Of a DNA stretch of 45,914 nt, positions 17,134-27,602 are shown piece by piece. Under the pieces are notes generated by a model. The model was not told the DNA's origin. It worked only from the letters and a program-made list of their open reading frames with translations, and did not search any database. The stretch spans positions 1-45,914 of the forward strand of contig REBZ01000084.1 in NCBI GenBank assembly GCA_007692495.1, read 5' to 3'. This DNA comes from Alkalicoccus sp. (GTDB lineage Bacteria > Bacillota > Bacilli > Bacillales > Salisediminibacteriaceae). The first letter of the stretch is position 1. Each line of letters starts with the position of its first letter. The position numbers and the translations under genes are program-made.

Positions 17134-18057
17134 ATGGAACAATCTCAGATCGATTCCCTGCTAAGGGGCAGCGAGCGCGCTTTGGGAAAAGCTATTTCCA
17201 TCGTCGAAGACCGTGCGCCTGCCCAGCGGGAACTTATGAAACAGATTCATGCCCACACCGGCAATGCCCAGGTAATCGGTATTACCGGTTCGCCGGGAGC
17301 GGGCAAAAGCTCCCTCGTGAATCAGCTCGTCAAACACTGGCGCCGCGCCGGAGAAAAAGTAGCCGTTATAGCGGTGGACCCGACGAGCCCGTTTTCAGGC
17401 GGCGCTCTCCTCGGCGACCGCATCCGGATGCACGACCACGATGCGGACCGCGGGGTTTTCATCCGCAGTATGGGCACAAGAGGCAGCCTCGGCGGCCTTT
17501 CGGAAGCGTGCCAGGATACCGTGCGCCTGCTCGATGCGGCAGGCTATGACCGGGTGATTGTGGAAACGGTCGGTGTCGGTCAGTCGGAGCTGGATATTAT
17601 GAAGACAGCCGACACCGTGGCGCTCGTTCTGTATCCTTCCGGAGGCGATATTATCCAGGCATTCAAAGCAGGTATTATGGAAATCGCCGACCTGTTTATT
17701 ATTAACAAAGCAGACCTCCCGGGAGTTACACAGCTCCGGGCGGAACTGGAAGATCTGCTCCACATATCCGGAGCTCCCGAACACCGCCGGATTGTAGAAA
17801 CTGTTTCTACGAGCGGTAAAGGGACGGGTGAAGTAGTAGAGGCTTTAAAAGCCCACCACGGCTACTTGAAGGACAGCGGAGAAAAAGAGGAACGCAGAAG
17901 CCGTCAGCTGGAGTCCGACGTCTGGCGCCGGGTACTCGAACGCTTCAGAGAAGACGCCGCCCCGAATGTCCGGCACGTTATGGAAAATGCAGCTGGCGGC
18001 GATCCTTATGAGCTGGCAGAAGCCGTATATGAACAGTACCAAAAAGGAAGGAAGTGA
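17134..18057 (+). CDS. meaB: MeaB/ArgK-family GTPase, acyl-CoA mutase chaperone
   Basis: G3E-type P-loop GTPase that guards and reloads adenosylcobalamin-dependent acyl-CoA mutases. 307 residues: Walker A GSPGAGKSS (~residue 51), the family's [18 protein letters not shown] stretch, ETVGVGQSE (switch), and NKAD base recognition. The C-terminal helical arm needed for dimerisation is present. AAGGAGG precedes ATG 17134. Its presence in an icmF operon is notable because IcmF already carries its own fused G-protein domain. Confidence 0.93.
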   Translation: MEQSQIDSLLRGSERALGKAISIVEDRAPAQRELMKQIHAHTGNAQVIGITGSPGAGKSSLVNQLVKHWRRAGEKVAVIAVDPTSPFSGGALLGDRIRMHDHDADRGVFIRSMGTRGSLGGLSEACQDTVRLLDAAGYDRVIVETVGVGQSELDIMKTADTVALVLYPSGGDIIQAFKAGIMEIADLFIINKADLPGVTQLRAELEDLLHISGAPEHRRIVETVSTSGKGTGEVVEALKAHHGYLKDSGEKEERRSRQLESDVWRRVLERFREDAAPNVRHVMENAAGGDPYELAEAVYEQYQKGRK

Positions 18058-18710
18058 GCCCCTTGCCGAAAAAAGACGTTCCTTCCCTCGTGAAGGACCA
18101 GCGGCTGATTGATAAACGGCGCGCCCAGATCGTTAAAGCGGCTGTCCAGCTTTTTAATGAAAAAGGCTATCATAAAGCGACTACCAGGGAGGTGGCAAAA
18201 GCTTCCGGTTTCAGCATTGGTACGCTCTATGAATATATCGGATCCAAAGAAGACATTCTGTACCTCGTCTGTGACTCCGTTTACGACGAAGTCGTGCGGA
18301 AGTGGGAAAAGCTCCTCGATAAGGAACTGACAGGACTGGAGCGTCTGGAGCAGGTTGTGGAAGCTTATTTCCGGGTCGTGGATGTCCTGCAGGACGAAGT
18401 GCTTGTCATGTATCAGGAAACTAAATCGCTTTCAGGTGACGCACTGAAATACGTTCTGCAGAAGGAAATGCGCATGAAAGAAATGTTTGAAGTCGAGCTG
18501 GAGCGGGTGAGAGAAGCCGGACTGATCACCTTGAACGACCGTCAGGTATCTCTCGCTGCCAACCAGATACTCGTTCTCGGCCAGATGTGGACGTTCCGGC
18601 GCTGGGCACTCCAGAAGGAATTTACGATCGACGAGTATGTCCGGTATCAGCTTCAGCAGCTGTTCTATGGATTTTCCGTAAAAAAACCTGCCGAAAACGT
18701 CGAATCTTAA
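18054..18710 (+). CDS. TetR-family transcriptional regulator of the acyl-CoA operon
   Basis: 218 residues: an N-terminal helix-turn-helix (residues ~20-65, REVAKASGFSIGTLYEYIGSKEDIL) and a TetR C-terminal ligand domain. GTG 18054 overlaps the meaB stop by four bases, with AAGGAAGGAA upstream; TTG 18063 is an alternative. It is not close to B. subtilis FadR by eye. Lying inside the operon, it probably binds the TGAACGAGCGTTCA palindrome at 12614 and senses an acyl-CoA intermediate; both points are inferences. Confidence 0.88.
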   Translation: MSPLPKKDVPSLVKDQRLIDKRRAQIVKAAVQLFNEKGYHKATTREVAKASGFSIGTLYEYIGSKEDILYLVCDSVYDEVVRKWEKLLDKELTGLERLEQVVEAYFRVVDVLQDEVLVMYQETKSLSGDALKYVLQKEMRMKEMFEVELERVREAGLITLNDRQVSLAANQILVLGQMWTFRRWALQKEFTIDEYVRYQLQQLFYGFSVKKPAENVES

Positions 18711-18779
18711 GGACTGTATATAGAAACCAGATTCCCGGGCAATTTATTAACAGAGCTAAATTCATAAGGAGGGTTTAGA

Positions 18780-21700
18780 TTGAGCTATCAGCCAGAGCAT
18801 CCCGTTCGTTTCGTTACAGCCTCAGCCTTGTTTGACGGACACGATGCTTCCATTAACATTATGCGCCGTATGCTTCAGGCATCCGGAGCAGAAGTGATTC
18901 ACCTCGGGCACAATCGTTCCGTCGGTGAAGTCGTACAGGCAGCCATTCAGGAAGACGTGCAGGGAATTGCTATTTCCTCCTATCAGGGAGGGCACGTAGA
19001 GTATTTTAAATACCTTTACGATGAACTGGAAAGTCTCGGAGCCGGCCACATTAAACTTTTCGGGGGCGGAGGCGGAGTAATTATCCCGTCTGAAATCAAA
19101 GACCTCCACGACCACGGTATCAGCCGGATTTTTTCTCCGGAAGACGGCCGGAAAATTGGTCTGCAGGGAATGATTGATCAAATCATGGAAGCGTGCGATT
19201 TTGAAACCCCGGCACAGAAAATGTCGGTGGAGCAGCTGAAGTCGAAGGAACACCGTATCGTGGCAAAGTATATTACGATGGCCGAAAAGCGTTCCTTCGG
19301 AGAGGAACTTTCAGAAGAAGAAAACAGCGAGCTGGATGCTATTCAGCAGTCCGCCGGTACAGCAGCACCCGTTCTAGGTATTACCGGAACCGGGGGAGCG
19401 GGGAAAAGCTCCCTGACAGACGAACTCGTCCGCCGTTACCTGCGGGCATTTCCGGATAAAACGATTGCGATTCTTTCCGTCGACCCGACGAAGAAGAAAA
19501 CGGGCGGGGCACTTCTCGGCGACCGTATCCGGATGAACGCGATCCATCACGAACGCGTGTATATGAGGTCTCTTGCAACCCGTGACAGCCGCCAGGAGCT
19601 TTCCAAGGCTGTTTCGGAAGCCATTCCGGTTGTGCGTCTTGCAGGCTACGATCTGATTATTGTGGAAACGAGCGGTATCGGTCAGGGGGATGCAGCCGTA
19701 ACCGACGTGTCGGACGTATCGATGTACGTTATGACGAGCGAATTCGGTGCTCCTTCCCAGCTTGAAAAAATCGACATGATCGATTTTGCCGATTTGATCG
19801 CGATCAACAAATTTGACCGGAAAGGGTCGGAGGATGCCCGCCGGGAAGTCCGCAAGCAGTACCAGCGCAGCCATATGCGTTTTGAAGAGGATCCCGAAAA
19901 TATGCCGGTGTACGGCACCGTGGCAAGCCAGTTCAACGATCCCGGAACAAACCGGCTCTTTTACGAGCTCATTCAAGTACTCAATGAAAAAACGGATGCC
20001 GGATGGGAAACCGATCTCGGAAAGAATGACGAAATTCAGCTCCGTAACGCAGTGATCCCACCGGACCAGATTCATTATCTCCGGGAAATTGCCGCTACAG
20101 TGAAAAAATATCACAGGGAAACAGAAGGGCAGGTTGAAAAAGCCCGCCGTCTTTTCCAGGTTGAAGGTACGATGGAAGTTTTAAAAGAAGAAGGCATCGA
20201 GAATGACAGCCTTCCGGCAGTCAAAGAAAAACTGGAAGCAGAGCTGCTTCCGGACGTAAAGAAAACGCTGGATACGTGGGAAGCGACAAAAGAAGCCTAC
20301 GCCCAGGATACGTTTATAACGAAAGTACGGGACAAGGAAATTGTAACTGAGATGAAGACGCGCTCCCTTTCCGGAATTGATATTCCGAAAGTGGCCCTTC
20401 CGAAATACCGGGACTACGGAGAAATTGTCCGCTGGGTACGGCAGGAAAATGTACCGGGATCCTACCCTTATACGGCTGGAGTCTTCCCATTTAAACGCCG
20501 CGGGGAAGATCCAAAGCGCCAGTTTGCCGGAGAAGGAAGTCCCCTGCGGACCAACCGCCGCTTCCATTATCTTTCGGACGGCGAGGATGCGAAGCGCCTG
20601 AGTACGGCCTTTGACTCGGTGACGCTTTACGGGGAGGACCCGGGCCACCGTCCGGACGTCTACGGAAAAGTCGGGGAAAGCGGGGTAAGTATCTGTACGC
20701 TCGACGACATGAAGCAGCTGTATTCCGGATTCGACCTCACTGCTCCGTCCACGTCCGTGTCGATGACGATCAACGGCCCGGCGCCGATTATTCTCGCGAT
20801 GTTCATGAACACAGCGGTCGACCAGCAGATTGATAAGTTCATCGAGCAGGAAGGCCGCAGCCCGGACAGTGCCGAAATGGAAAAAATTCAGGATGAAACG
20901 CTCAATGTCGTCCGTGGTACCGTACAGGCCGATATTTTAAAAGAAGACCAGGGACAGAACACGTGTATTTTCTCCACGGAATTTGCCCTTCGTATGATGG
21001 GGGATATCCAGCAGTACTTTATTGACAAAAAAGTACGCAACTACTATTCGGTTTCCATCAGCGGCTATCATATTGCAGAAGCCGGTGCGAATCCGATCAG
21101 CCAGCTGGCGTTCACACTCTCAAACGGCTTTACGTACGTGGAGTACTACTTGAGCCGGGGCATGGATATTAATGATTTTGCACCGAATCTGTCGTTCTTC
21201 TTCAGCAACGGACTCGATCCGGAATACTCCGTCATCGGCCGGGTTGCCCGCCGCGTCTGGGCCGTGGCCATGAAACGGAAATACGGAGCCAATGAGCGCA
21301 GCCAGAAACTGAAGTACCATATTCAGACGTCCGGCCGCTCCCTGCACGCCCAGGAAGTCGACTTCAACGACATCCGTACAACGCTGCAGGCACTGATGGC
21401 GATATACGACAATTGTAATTCCCTTCATACAAATGCGTATGACGAAGCGGTCACCACACCGACAGAGGAAAGTGTACGGCGCGCGATGGCGATTCAGCTT
21501 ATTATTACAAAAGAGATGGGTCTTGCCAAAAACGAAAATTCCCAGCAGGGCGCCTTTATCATTGAAGAGCTGACGGACCTTGTCGAGGAAGCCGTGCTTC
21601 TGGAAATGGAAAGAATGAGCGACCGCGGGGGCGTACTCGGCGCGATGGAAACCCAGTATCAGCGCGGTAAAATCCAGGAAGAGTCGCTGCTCTATGAAAC

Positions 21701-22016
21701 GAAAAAGCATAACGGGGACCTGCCGATTATCGGCGTGAACACGTACCTCAACCCGAATCCTCCATCGGAAGAAGATTTCGATATGGAGCTGGCGCGTGCT
21801 TCCAAAGACGAGAAGGAAGCGCAGATCAACGAGCTGAAAGAATTCCAGAATCAGCACGCCACAGAAGGAGAAAGAGCACTCGAAGCTTTAAAGCAGACAG
21901 CGCTTGACGGAGGCAACATTTTCGCCGAGCTGATGACGACTGTACGCTCAGCAAGTCTAGGCCAGATCACCTCCGCTTTGTACGAAGTAGGAGGCCAGTA
22001 CCGGCGTAACCTGTAA
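18780..22016 (+). CDS. icmF: Fused isobutyryl-CoA mutase IcmF
   Basis: Adenosylcobalamin-dependent interconversion of isobutyryl-CoA and n-butyryl-CoA. 1078 residues with three fused parts: a cobalamin-binding domain (1-~140; [14 protein letters not shown] carries the lower-ligand histidine, GGGGG follows), a MeaB-like GTPase (~200-420; [31 protein letters not shown]), and the mutase barrel (~560-1078; [13 protein letters not shown]). This order is diagnostic of IcmF, known from Geobacillus and Cupriavidus; some members also act on pivalyl- or isovaleryl-CoA. Start TTG 18780 with AAGGAGG. Last gene of the operon, followed by a terminator. Confidence 0.96.
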   Translation: MSYQPEHPVRFVTASALFDGHDASINIMRRMLQASGAEVIHLGHNRSVGEVVQAAIQEDVQGIAISSYQGGHVEYFKYLYDELESLGAGHIKLFGGGGGVIIPSEIKDLHDHGISRIFSPEDGRKIGLQGMIDQIMEACDFETPAQKMSVEQLKSKEHRIVAKYITMAEKRSFGEELSEEENSELDAIQQSAGTAAPVLGITGTGGAGKSSLTDELVRRYLRAFPDKTIAILSVDPTKKKTGGALLGDRIRMNAIHHERVYMRSLATRDSRQELSKAVSEAIPVVRLAGYDLIIVETSGIGQGDAAVTDVSDVSMYVMTSEFGAPSQLEKIDMIDFADLIAINKFDRKGSEDARREVRKQYQRSHMRFEEDPENMPVYGTVASQFNDPGTNRLFYELIQVLNEKTDAGWETDLGKNDEIQLRNAVIPPDQIHYLREIAATVKKYHRETEGQVEKARRLFQVEGTMEVLKEEGIENDSLPAVKEKLEAELLPDVKKTLDTWEATKEAYAQDTFITKVRDKEIVTEMKTRSLSGIDIPKVALPKYRDYGEIVRWVRQENVPGSYPYTAGVFPFKRRGEDPKRQFAGEGSPLRTNRRFHYLSDGEDAKRLSTAFDSVTLYGEDPGHRPDVYGKVGESGVSICTLDDMKQLYSGFDLTAPSTSVSMTINGPAPIILAMFMNTAVDQQIDKFIEQEGRSPDSAEMEKIQDETLNVVRGTVQADILKEDQGQNTCIFSTEFALRMMGDIQQYFIDKKVRNYYSVSISGYHIAEAGANPISQLAFTLSNGFTYVEYYLSRGMDINDFAPNLSFFFSNGLDPEYSVIGRVARRVWAVAMKRKYGANERSQKLKYHIQTSGRSLHAQEVDFNDIRTTLQALMAIYDNCNSLHTNAYDEAVTTPTEESVRRAMAIQLIITKEMGLAKNENSQQGAFIIEELTDLVEEAVLLEMERMSDRGGVLGAMETQYQRGKIQEESLLYETKKHNGDLPIIGVNTYLNPNPPSEEDFDMELARASKDEKEAQINELKEFQNQHATEGERALEALKQTALDGGNIFAELMTTVRSASLGQITSALYEVGGQYRRNL

Positions 22017-22060
22017 CCCGGGTTTCAGGCGAAGGCCACCGGGAAAGGATGGTCAGTGAA

Positions 22061-22092
22061 GGTTCAGGACAGCTTAACGTCCTGAGCCTTTT
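22061..22092 (+). terminator. Terminator of the thiolase-icmF operon
   Basis: A 10-bp stem (22061-22070 with 22079-22088, one G-U) is followed by TTTT. Confidence 0.8.
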
Positions 22093-22140
22093 CCTGTTCC
22101 GGCCGTACTGGTGGGCTTCGTTAGCTGCGTACTCATTAAT

Positions 22141-22381
22141 TGGTAGAATTCCCATCCCCCTTCCCGGCCGAAACAGCACACAGAAGCGTTTTTCCTCTGT
22201 GGAGGGCAGCTGCGTCTTTGTTATCTGGTAGAATTATGAGGAAAGCTGGTAGAATCAAACGGGTATTTGGTAGTATTATTTCCATTTGGTAGAAAAAGGG
22301 CGGAGGTTGGTAGAATTCCGGAGGCAGGCTGGAACTATTCCGCCGGAAGCTGGTAGAATTCCAGGAAAAGTTGGTAGAATC
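22141..22381 (+). repeat. Array B: 21-bp-period repeats of a TTGGTAGAATT core
   Basis: Cores begin, at the GG, at 22142, then 22227, 22248, 22269, 22288, 22309, 22331, 22352 and 22373. Spacings are 85 (about four periods), 21, 21, 19, 21, 22, 21 and 21 bp. The unit order mirrors array A: a GTAGTAT unit of 19 bp, a GTAGAAA unit and an ACTAT unit occur at the same ranks. It lies between the icmF terminator and the rpoE promoter. Confidence 0.85.
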
Positions 22382-22614
22382 GAGCGGCCGCCCCTACAAG
22401 AACTACTCTTTTCCAACGATTTATGCGCTCTTTTCGTACTTGAAAAGCCGATCCCTGAAAGATGGACGGAAACCGGGGAAAAAATTCTGCGATCTGCTGG
22501 AAAAACAGACGTCTATGTGTTTATAATGGAAGGTATGAATTTATGCGTAAAGTCGATACCTGTGAATCAGGGATCATGCTGGATATATGAGAAAAGAGAA
22601 AGGGTGTGCCAAAC

Positions 22615-23115
22615 ATGAGTTTAAAAGATTACACAGAAGAACAGCTGAAGGAAATTTCCATGATTGAAGTAACGTTTGAGCTGCTGGAAGAAAAGAACAG
22701 CCCGGAAGACTACGGAGTACTTATTAACAGAGTATCGGAAATTCAAGGCCTGTCAAAAGAACGCAGAAACGAGCGCATTGCCCATCTTTATACACAAATG
22801 TCCCTTGATGGACGATTCGTCAACCTCGGGGACAACCGCTGGGCGCTCCGCTCCTGGTACCCGTTTGAGCAGACAGAGGAAGAGCTTTCCCAGATGATGC
22901 CTAAAAGACGTAAAGCTGCCAAGGAAGAAGAAGGCTTCGACGATGAACTTGAGGAATACGACGAGTTCGAAGACATTGAAGATGAGCTCGATGAACTGGC
23001 AAACGAAGACGATACGGACGTAGACGAACTGCCGGAGGATGAATTCGGGGATACCGCGGATAACCTGCCGGAAGAAGAAACAGAAGCAGAAGAAGACGAG
23101 GAAGAAGAGAAGTAA
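22615..23115 (+). CDS. rpoE: RNA polymerase delta subunit
   Basis: Binds core RNA polymerase and speeds its recycling and promoter selectivity in Firmicutes. 166 residues: a folded HARE-HTH domain (1-~90) and an unstructured tail (~100-166) made almost wholly of D and E. ATG 22615 is preferred to an in-frame GTG at 22606 because GAAAGGG is 9 bases upstream. Placed just before pyrG as in B. subtilis. A possible -10, TATAAT, is at 22522-22527; no separate terminator follows, the pyrG attenuator serving instead. Confidence 0.95.
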   Translation: MSLKDYTEEQLKEISMIEVTFELLEEKNSPEDYGVLINRVSEIQGLSKERRNERIAHLYTQMSLDGRFVNLGDNRWALRSWYPFEQTEEELSQMMPKRRKAAKEEEGFDDELEEYDEFEDIEDELDELANEDDTDVDELPEDEFGDTADNLPEEETEAEEDEEEEK

Positions 23116-23124
23116 ATCCCGTGC

Positions 23125-23163
23125 TTGACTTTTCAACGGGACGCCGATAAAATCATGTTTGGG
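23125..23163 (+). promoter_or_regulatory. pyrG promoter with GGG start for reiterative transcription
   Basis: TTGACT (23125-23130), 17 bp, TAAAAT (23148-23153). Seven bases on, the transcript would begin GGGCTC (23161). B. subtilis pyrG starts with the same sequence: when CTP is low, polymerase stutters and adds extra G residues that later block the terminator. Confidence 0.85.
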
Positions 23164-23220
23164 CTCCCTAAAAAGGAGCAGTGGTACGTGACGCACGTAT
23201 CCTGTGAATGAAACAGTCAC

Positions 23221-23257
23221 GCGCCCCCTCTTTTACATTAAAGAGGGGGCGCTTTTC
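23221..23257 (+). terminator. CTP-responsive attenuator of pyrG
   Basis: A perfect 13-bp stem (23221-23233 with 23240-23252) and TTTT lie 60 bases into the leader. The 5' arm is CCCCCTCTTT, able to pair with a poly-G 5' end, the established pyrG mechanism. Confidence 0.85.
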
Positions 23258-23350
23258 ATTTGTAAAGACCCTCCAAAAAGCTGAAAAATGGGGAGAAAAT
23301 TCCCTGAATGGACTGACAGGCAGCCTGTCTGCTGAAAATAAAGGAGATGA

Positions 23351-24955
<1,605 letters not shown>

Positions 24956-24965
24956 TAGTAAAAAG

Positions 24966-24997
24966 GAAGCCCCCTGTTATGTATGGCAGGGGGCTTC
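24966..24997 (+). terminator. Terminator of pyrG
   Basis: A perfect 11-bp stem (24966-24976 with 24987-24997); the T tract after it is weak. Confidence 0.65.
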
Positions 24998-25060
24998 AGG
25001 CTGTTTATAAAGTGTTTTTTATGTGTAGATATACGATGCCCTGCTTCCGCCTTTCAGGAC

Positions 25061-25155
25061 GCTTTCCGGGCGGGCCGGCCTCAGCTGATTTCTTCCGCCC
25101 GCAGGTTGGAAGAATTGGATCTTCGCCTCGTCCTTGATCGCCTCGGAGTCGCCCC
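25061..25155 (+). repeat. Dispersed ~95-bp repeat, copy 1
   Basis: 25061-25086 is identical over 26 bp to 33381-33406, and similarity continues through GGATCTTCG, ATCGCC and CGGAGTC to about 25155. It sits in the non-coding gap 24998-25375 between pyrG and ywjG; nothing else is seen in that gap apart from a short CTCCAG/CTGGAG hairpin near 25350 that could end ywjG. This resembles the GC-rich intergenic repeats common in Bacillaceae. Confidence 0.8.
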
Positions 25156-25375
25156 TGCGGCTGCAGCAGGAAAATAAAAAGAAGATTTCTTTTCTAAAAA
25201 AACGTGTTGATTCCGTCCTCTCTTCCATCAAGGAGATGCTTTTTCCTCCGGGGAGTGCAGGAGAAAGCTATACGCTGGAAAAATTATTCTGAAATCAAGA
25301 CTTAATCAACACATTGAATATTCGTCATCCGGAGGGAAGAGGCCCCTCCAGCGACTGGAGAAGTAATTACCCGCA

Positions 25376-25888
25376 CTACATTTCCTGATGCTCTTCGAGA
25401 ATTTCGTGAAGCTGGAAAAACAAGGCGTAATACACGTGCAGGGAAACGAGCAGGTGGGGCTCCCCGATCCGCTCTCCGGATTCGACAGGAATAAGCGGGC
25501 GTGTCACGTGGGTTTCGATCAAAAAGGAAGCAGCCTGCTCCAGCTCATGTCCGTAAGCCTCCGGGAGCACGAGCACGAGAGCGGCACCGGCTTCCTGAAC
25601 CGCCCGTATCTCCGTTTCGGTATCCTCCACCCGGGCTGTAAAAACCCAGACAGTATCAAGAGAAGAAAGAACGGTATCCTTTTCCAGACGGCTGCACTCC
25701 GGTACAGCATCTGTCCCGTGAACCGCCTGGGAAACGATCCCTCCAAGTTCCGGGGAAGCGGCTGCATAAACTTTGCCGTCGCTTAAAATACTCTGGGCTG
25801 TCACGCGGGCGGCATCCTCTATATCCATTTCTGATTTATTCAGTTTCCGCAGTATACCGGACAGCTGCGTTTCAAATATTTTCATCAT
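25376..25888 (-). CDS. ywjG: YwjG-like DUF2529 family protein
   Basis: 170 residues, cytoplasmic, of the DUF2529 family (SIS-like alpha/beta fold; function unknown). The N-terminal helix MKIFETQLSGILRKL and the central strands around KVYAAASPELGG and ALVLVLPEAYG fit a Rossmann-like sugar-isomerase-type core. AAGGAGGAA precedes a double ATG, so the start could be either methionine. It is divergent from spo0F, as in B. subtilis, and shares its control region with that gene. Confidence 0.85.
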   Translation of the reverse strand: MMKIFETQLSGILRKLNKSEMDIEDAARVTAQSILSDGKVYAAASPELGGIVSQAVHGTDAVPECSRLEKDTVLSSLDTVWVFTARVEDTETEIRAVQEAGAALVLVLPEAYGHELEQAASFLIETHVTRPLIPVESGERIGEPHLLVSLHVYYALFFQLHEILEEHQEM

Positions 25889-25953
25889 TTGATGTTCCTC
25901 CTTAAACGGTCATTTTTTTATTGTAGCAGGTCTTTTGGGGAGATCTGAAGATA

Positions 25954-25999
25954 TTGTCGAAGAGAAAACGTTGAATTTTCCATAAATATAACATACGAT
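25954..25999 (+). promoter_or_regulatory. spo0F promoter with Spo0A box
   Basis: TTGTCGAA (25954-25961) contains the TGTCGAA core of the Spo0A box. Ten bases on, TTGAAT (25971-25976), 17 bp and TACGAT (25994-25999) form a sigma-A promoter. Spo0A~P control of spo0F is established in B. subtilis. No convincing sigma-H promoter was found. Confidence 0.7.
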
Positions 26000-26053
26000 G
26001 GTAACAATAGGTAATTTATCATGACGTACATCTGAGAAGAGGAGGGGTTTATT

Positions 26054-26428
26054 ATGACGGAAAAACTGCTGGTAGTTGATGATCAGTTCGGTATTCGTGT
26101 ACTGCTGAAGGAAGTGCTGGAAAAAGACGGATATGAAACCTACGAAGCCGAAAATGGTCAGGCAGCTCTCGCAATACTCGAGCAGCATCATCCGGACCTC
26201 GTTCTCCTCGACATGAAAATTCCCGGAATGGACGGCATCGAGATTCTCCGGGAAATGCGCCGCAGGGATATGCAGACCCCGGTTTTTCTAATGACAGCGT
26301 ACGGGGAAATCGATGTAATTAAAGAAGCGGAGCATCTTGGAGCACTCGAACATTTTGCCAAGCCTTTCGACATAGAGAGCGTACGGGCACAGATACGGAA
26401 GTTCTTCGATACTAAGCAGGCGTTGTAA
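26054..26428 (+). CDS. spo0F: Sporulation phosphorelay response regulator Spo0F
   Basis: Single-domain receiver that takes phosphate from sporulation kinases and hands it to Spo0B. 124 residues, the exact B. subtilis length. The acidic pocket D9/D10, phospho-acceptor D53 (LLDMKIPGMDG), T81 (FLMTAYG) and K103 (FAKPFD) are all present and there is no output domain. GAGGAGGGG precedes ATG 26054. Its presence implies a spore former using the Bacillus phosphorelay. fbaA follows, as in Bacillus. Confidence 0.97.
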   Translation: MTEKLLVVDDQFGIRVLLKEVLEKDGYETYEAENGQAALAILEQHHPDLVLLDMKIPGMDGIEILREMRRRDMQTPVFLMTAYGEIDVIKEAEHLGALEHFAKPFDIESVRAQIRKFFDTKQAL

Positions 26429-26488
26429 GCGCTGCAACTAAATTAATATTTTATTCCCTCAAAAAACACAGGCCGGATATGCTATAAT
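26424..26488 (+). promoter_or_regulatory. fbaA promoter with upstream cre-like palindrome
   Basis: TGTAAGCGCTGCAA (26424-26437), 12 of 14 to the cre consensus, overlaps the spo0F stop codon. An extended -10 TGCTATAAT (TATAAT 26483-26488) lies ~50 bp on. Whether CcpA binds here is unproven. Confidence 0.45.
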
Positions 26489-26645
26489 GGGCTTGTGAGT
26501 TTTTCACCTGTTTTATCTGCAAACGTCCGCATGATACAGCTTTTTTGACCGGAAAAGGCATCCGGAGCTGTGTCGTACATTTGTGCAGTAAACAGGCAGA
26601 AAAGACTAAATTTGCGCGTGACCTATCGAAGGAGGATCTTATCGT

Positions 26646-27512
26646 ATGCCTTTAGTATCAATGAAAGAAATGCTGGAAACAGCAAAAGCCAATTCCTACG
26701 GAGTAGGACAGTTCAACCTCAATAACCTCGAATTTACTCAGGCGATTCTGCAGGCTGCAGAAGAAGAGCAGTCTCCGGTAATCCTTGGTGTATCTGAAGG
26801 AGCAGCAAAATACATGGGCGGATTCAAGTCCGTCGTCGCGATTGTAGAAGGCCTTATGGACAGCTACAACACGACAGTTCCTGTAGCAATTCACCTCGAC
26901 CACGGCTCCAGTTTTGAAAAGTGTGTGGAAGCGATGTATGCCGGATTTACATCCGTAATGATTGACGGTTCCCACTTTCCACTGGAAGAAAACATTGCTC
27001 TTACGAAAAAAGTAGTGGAAGTAGCCCACCTTCTCGGTGTATCTGTGGAAGCAGAGCTGGGACGTATCGGCGGTCAGGAAGACGATATCATCGTTGACGA
27101 CGCAGAAGCTGCCTACGCAATTCCGGAAGAGTGCGATCAGCTTATCCGTGAAACAAAAGTAGACTGCTTTGCACCGGCACTCGGTTCCGTACACGGCCCT
27201 TACAAAGGCGAGCCGAACCTCGGATTCGACCGTATGGAAACGATCTCCAGCAACACGGAAGTACCGCTCGTACTTCACGGTGGTACAGGTATTCCGACGA
27301 AGGATATTAAAAAAGCCATTTCTTTTGGTACAGCCAAAATTAATGTAAACACAGAAAGCCAGATCGCTTCCGCGGCGAAGGTACGTGAAGTACTTGACGC
27401 CAATCCGGAAATGATCGACCCTCGTAAATACCTGGGACCTGCACGTGAAGCGATTAAAGCAACAGTAATCGGAAAAATGCGTGAATTTGGATCTTCCGGG
27501 CAGGCAAAATAA
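26646..27512 (+). CDS. fbaA: Class II fructose-1,6-bisphosphate aldolase
   Basis: Zinc-dependent reversible cleavage of fructose-1,6-bisphosphate to DHAP and glyceraldehyde-3-phosphate. 288 residues, TIM barrel. Motifs: HLDHGS (catalytic aspartate and zinc histidine, ~85-90), [11 protein letters not shown] (~137), the zinc histidine in SVHG (~180), and HGGTGI near 211. AAGGAGG precedes ATG 26646. The 160-base leader holds a strong extended -10 promoter. Confidence 0.97.
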   Translation: MPLVSMKEMLETAKANSYGVGQFNLNNLEFTQAILQAAEEEQSPVILGVSEGAAKYMGGFKSVVAIVEGLMDSYNTTVPVAIHLDHGSSFEKCVEAMYAGFTSVMIDGSHFPLEENIALTKKVVEVAHLLGVSVEAELGRIGGQEDDIIVDDAEAAYAIPEECDQLIRETKVDCFAPALGSVHGPYKGEPNLGFDRMETISSNTEVPLVLHGGTGIPTKDIKKAISFGTAKINVNTESQIASAAKVREVLDANPEMIDPRKYLGPAREAIKATVIGKMREFGSSGQAK

Positions 27513-27520
27513 AGAATGTT

Positions 27521-27551
27521 AGGAGGTCTGTGTCTCCGGACACGGACTCCT
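27521..27551 (+). other. Intercistronic hairpin between fbaA and tal
   Basis: GTGTC-tccg-GACAC extends outwards to AGGAG/CTCCT with one bulge, followed by a pyrimidine run. It may act as a partial terminator or mRNA 3'-end stabiliser between the two genes. Confidence 0.5.
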
Positions 27552-27602
27552 TCTTCCAGTCAATAGTAAGCGTTATCATTAAGAAGAGGAGGAGAAAAGG
27601 CA

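Noticed and set aside
22286-22618. 110-codon frame reading through array B into rpoE
   Set aside because: Its heptad pattern comes from the 21-bp DNA period and is broken by the 19-bp unit further left; it lacks a ribosome site.
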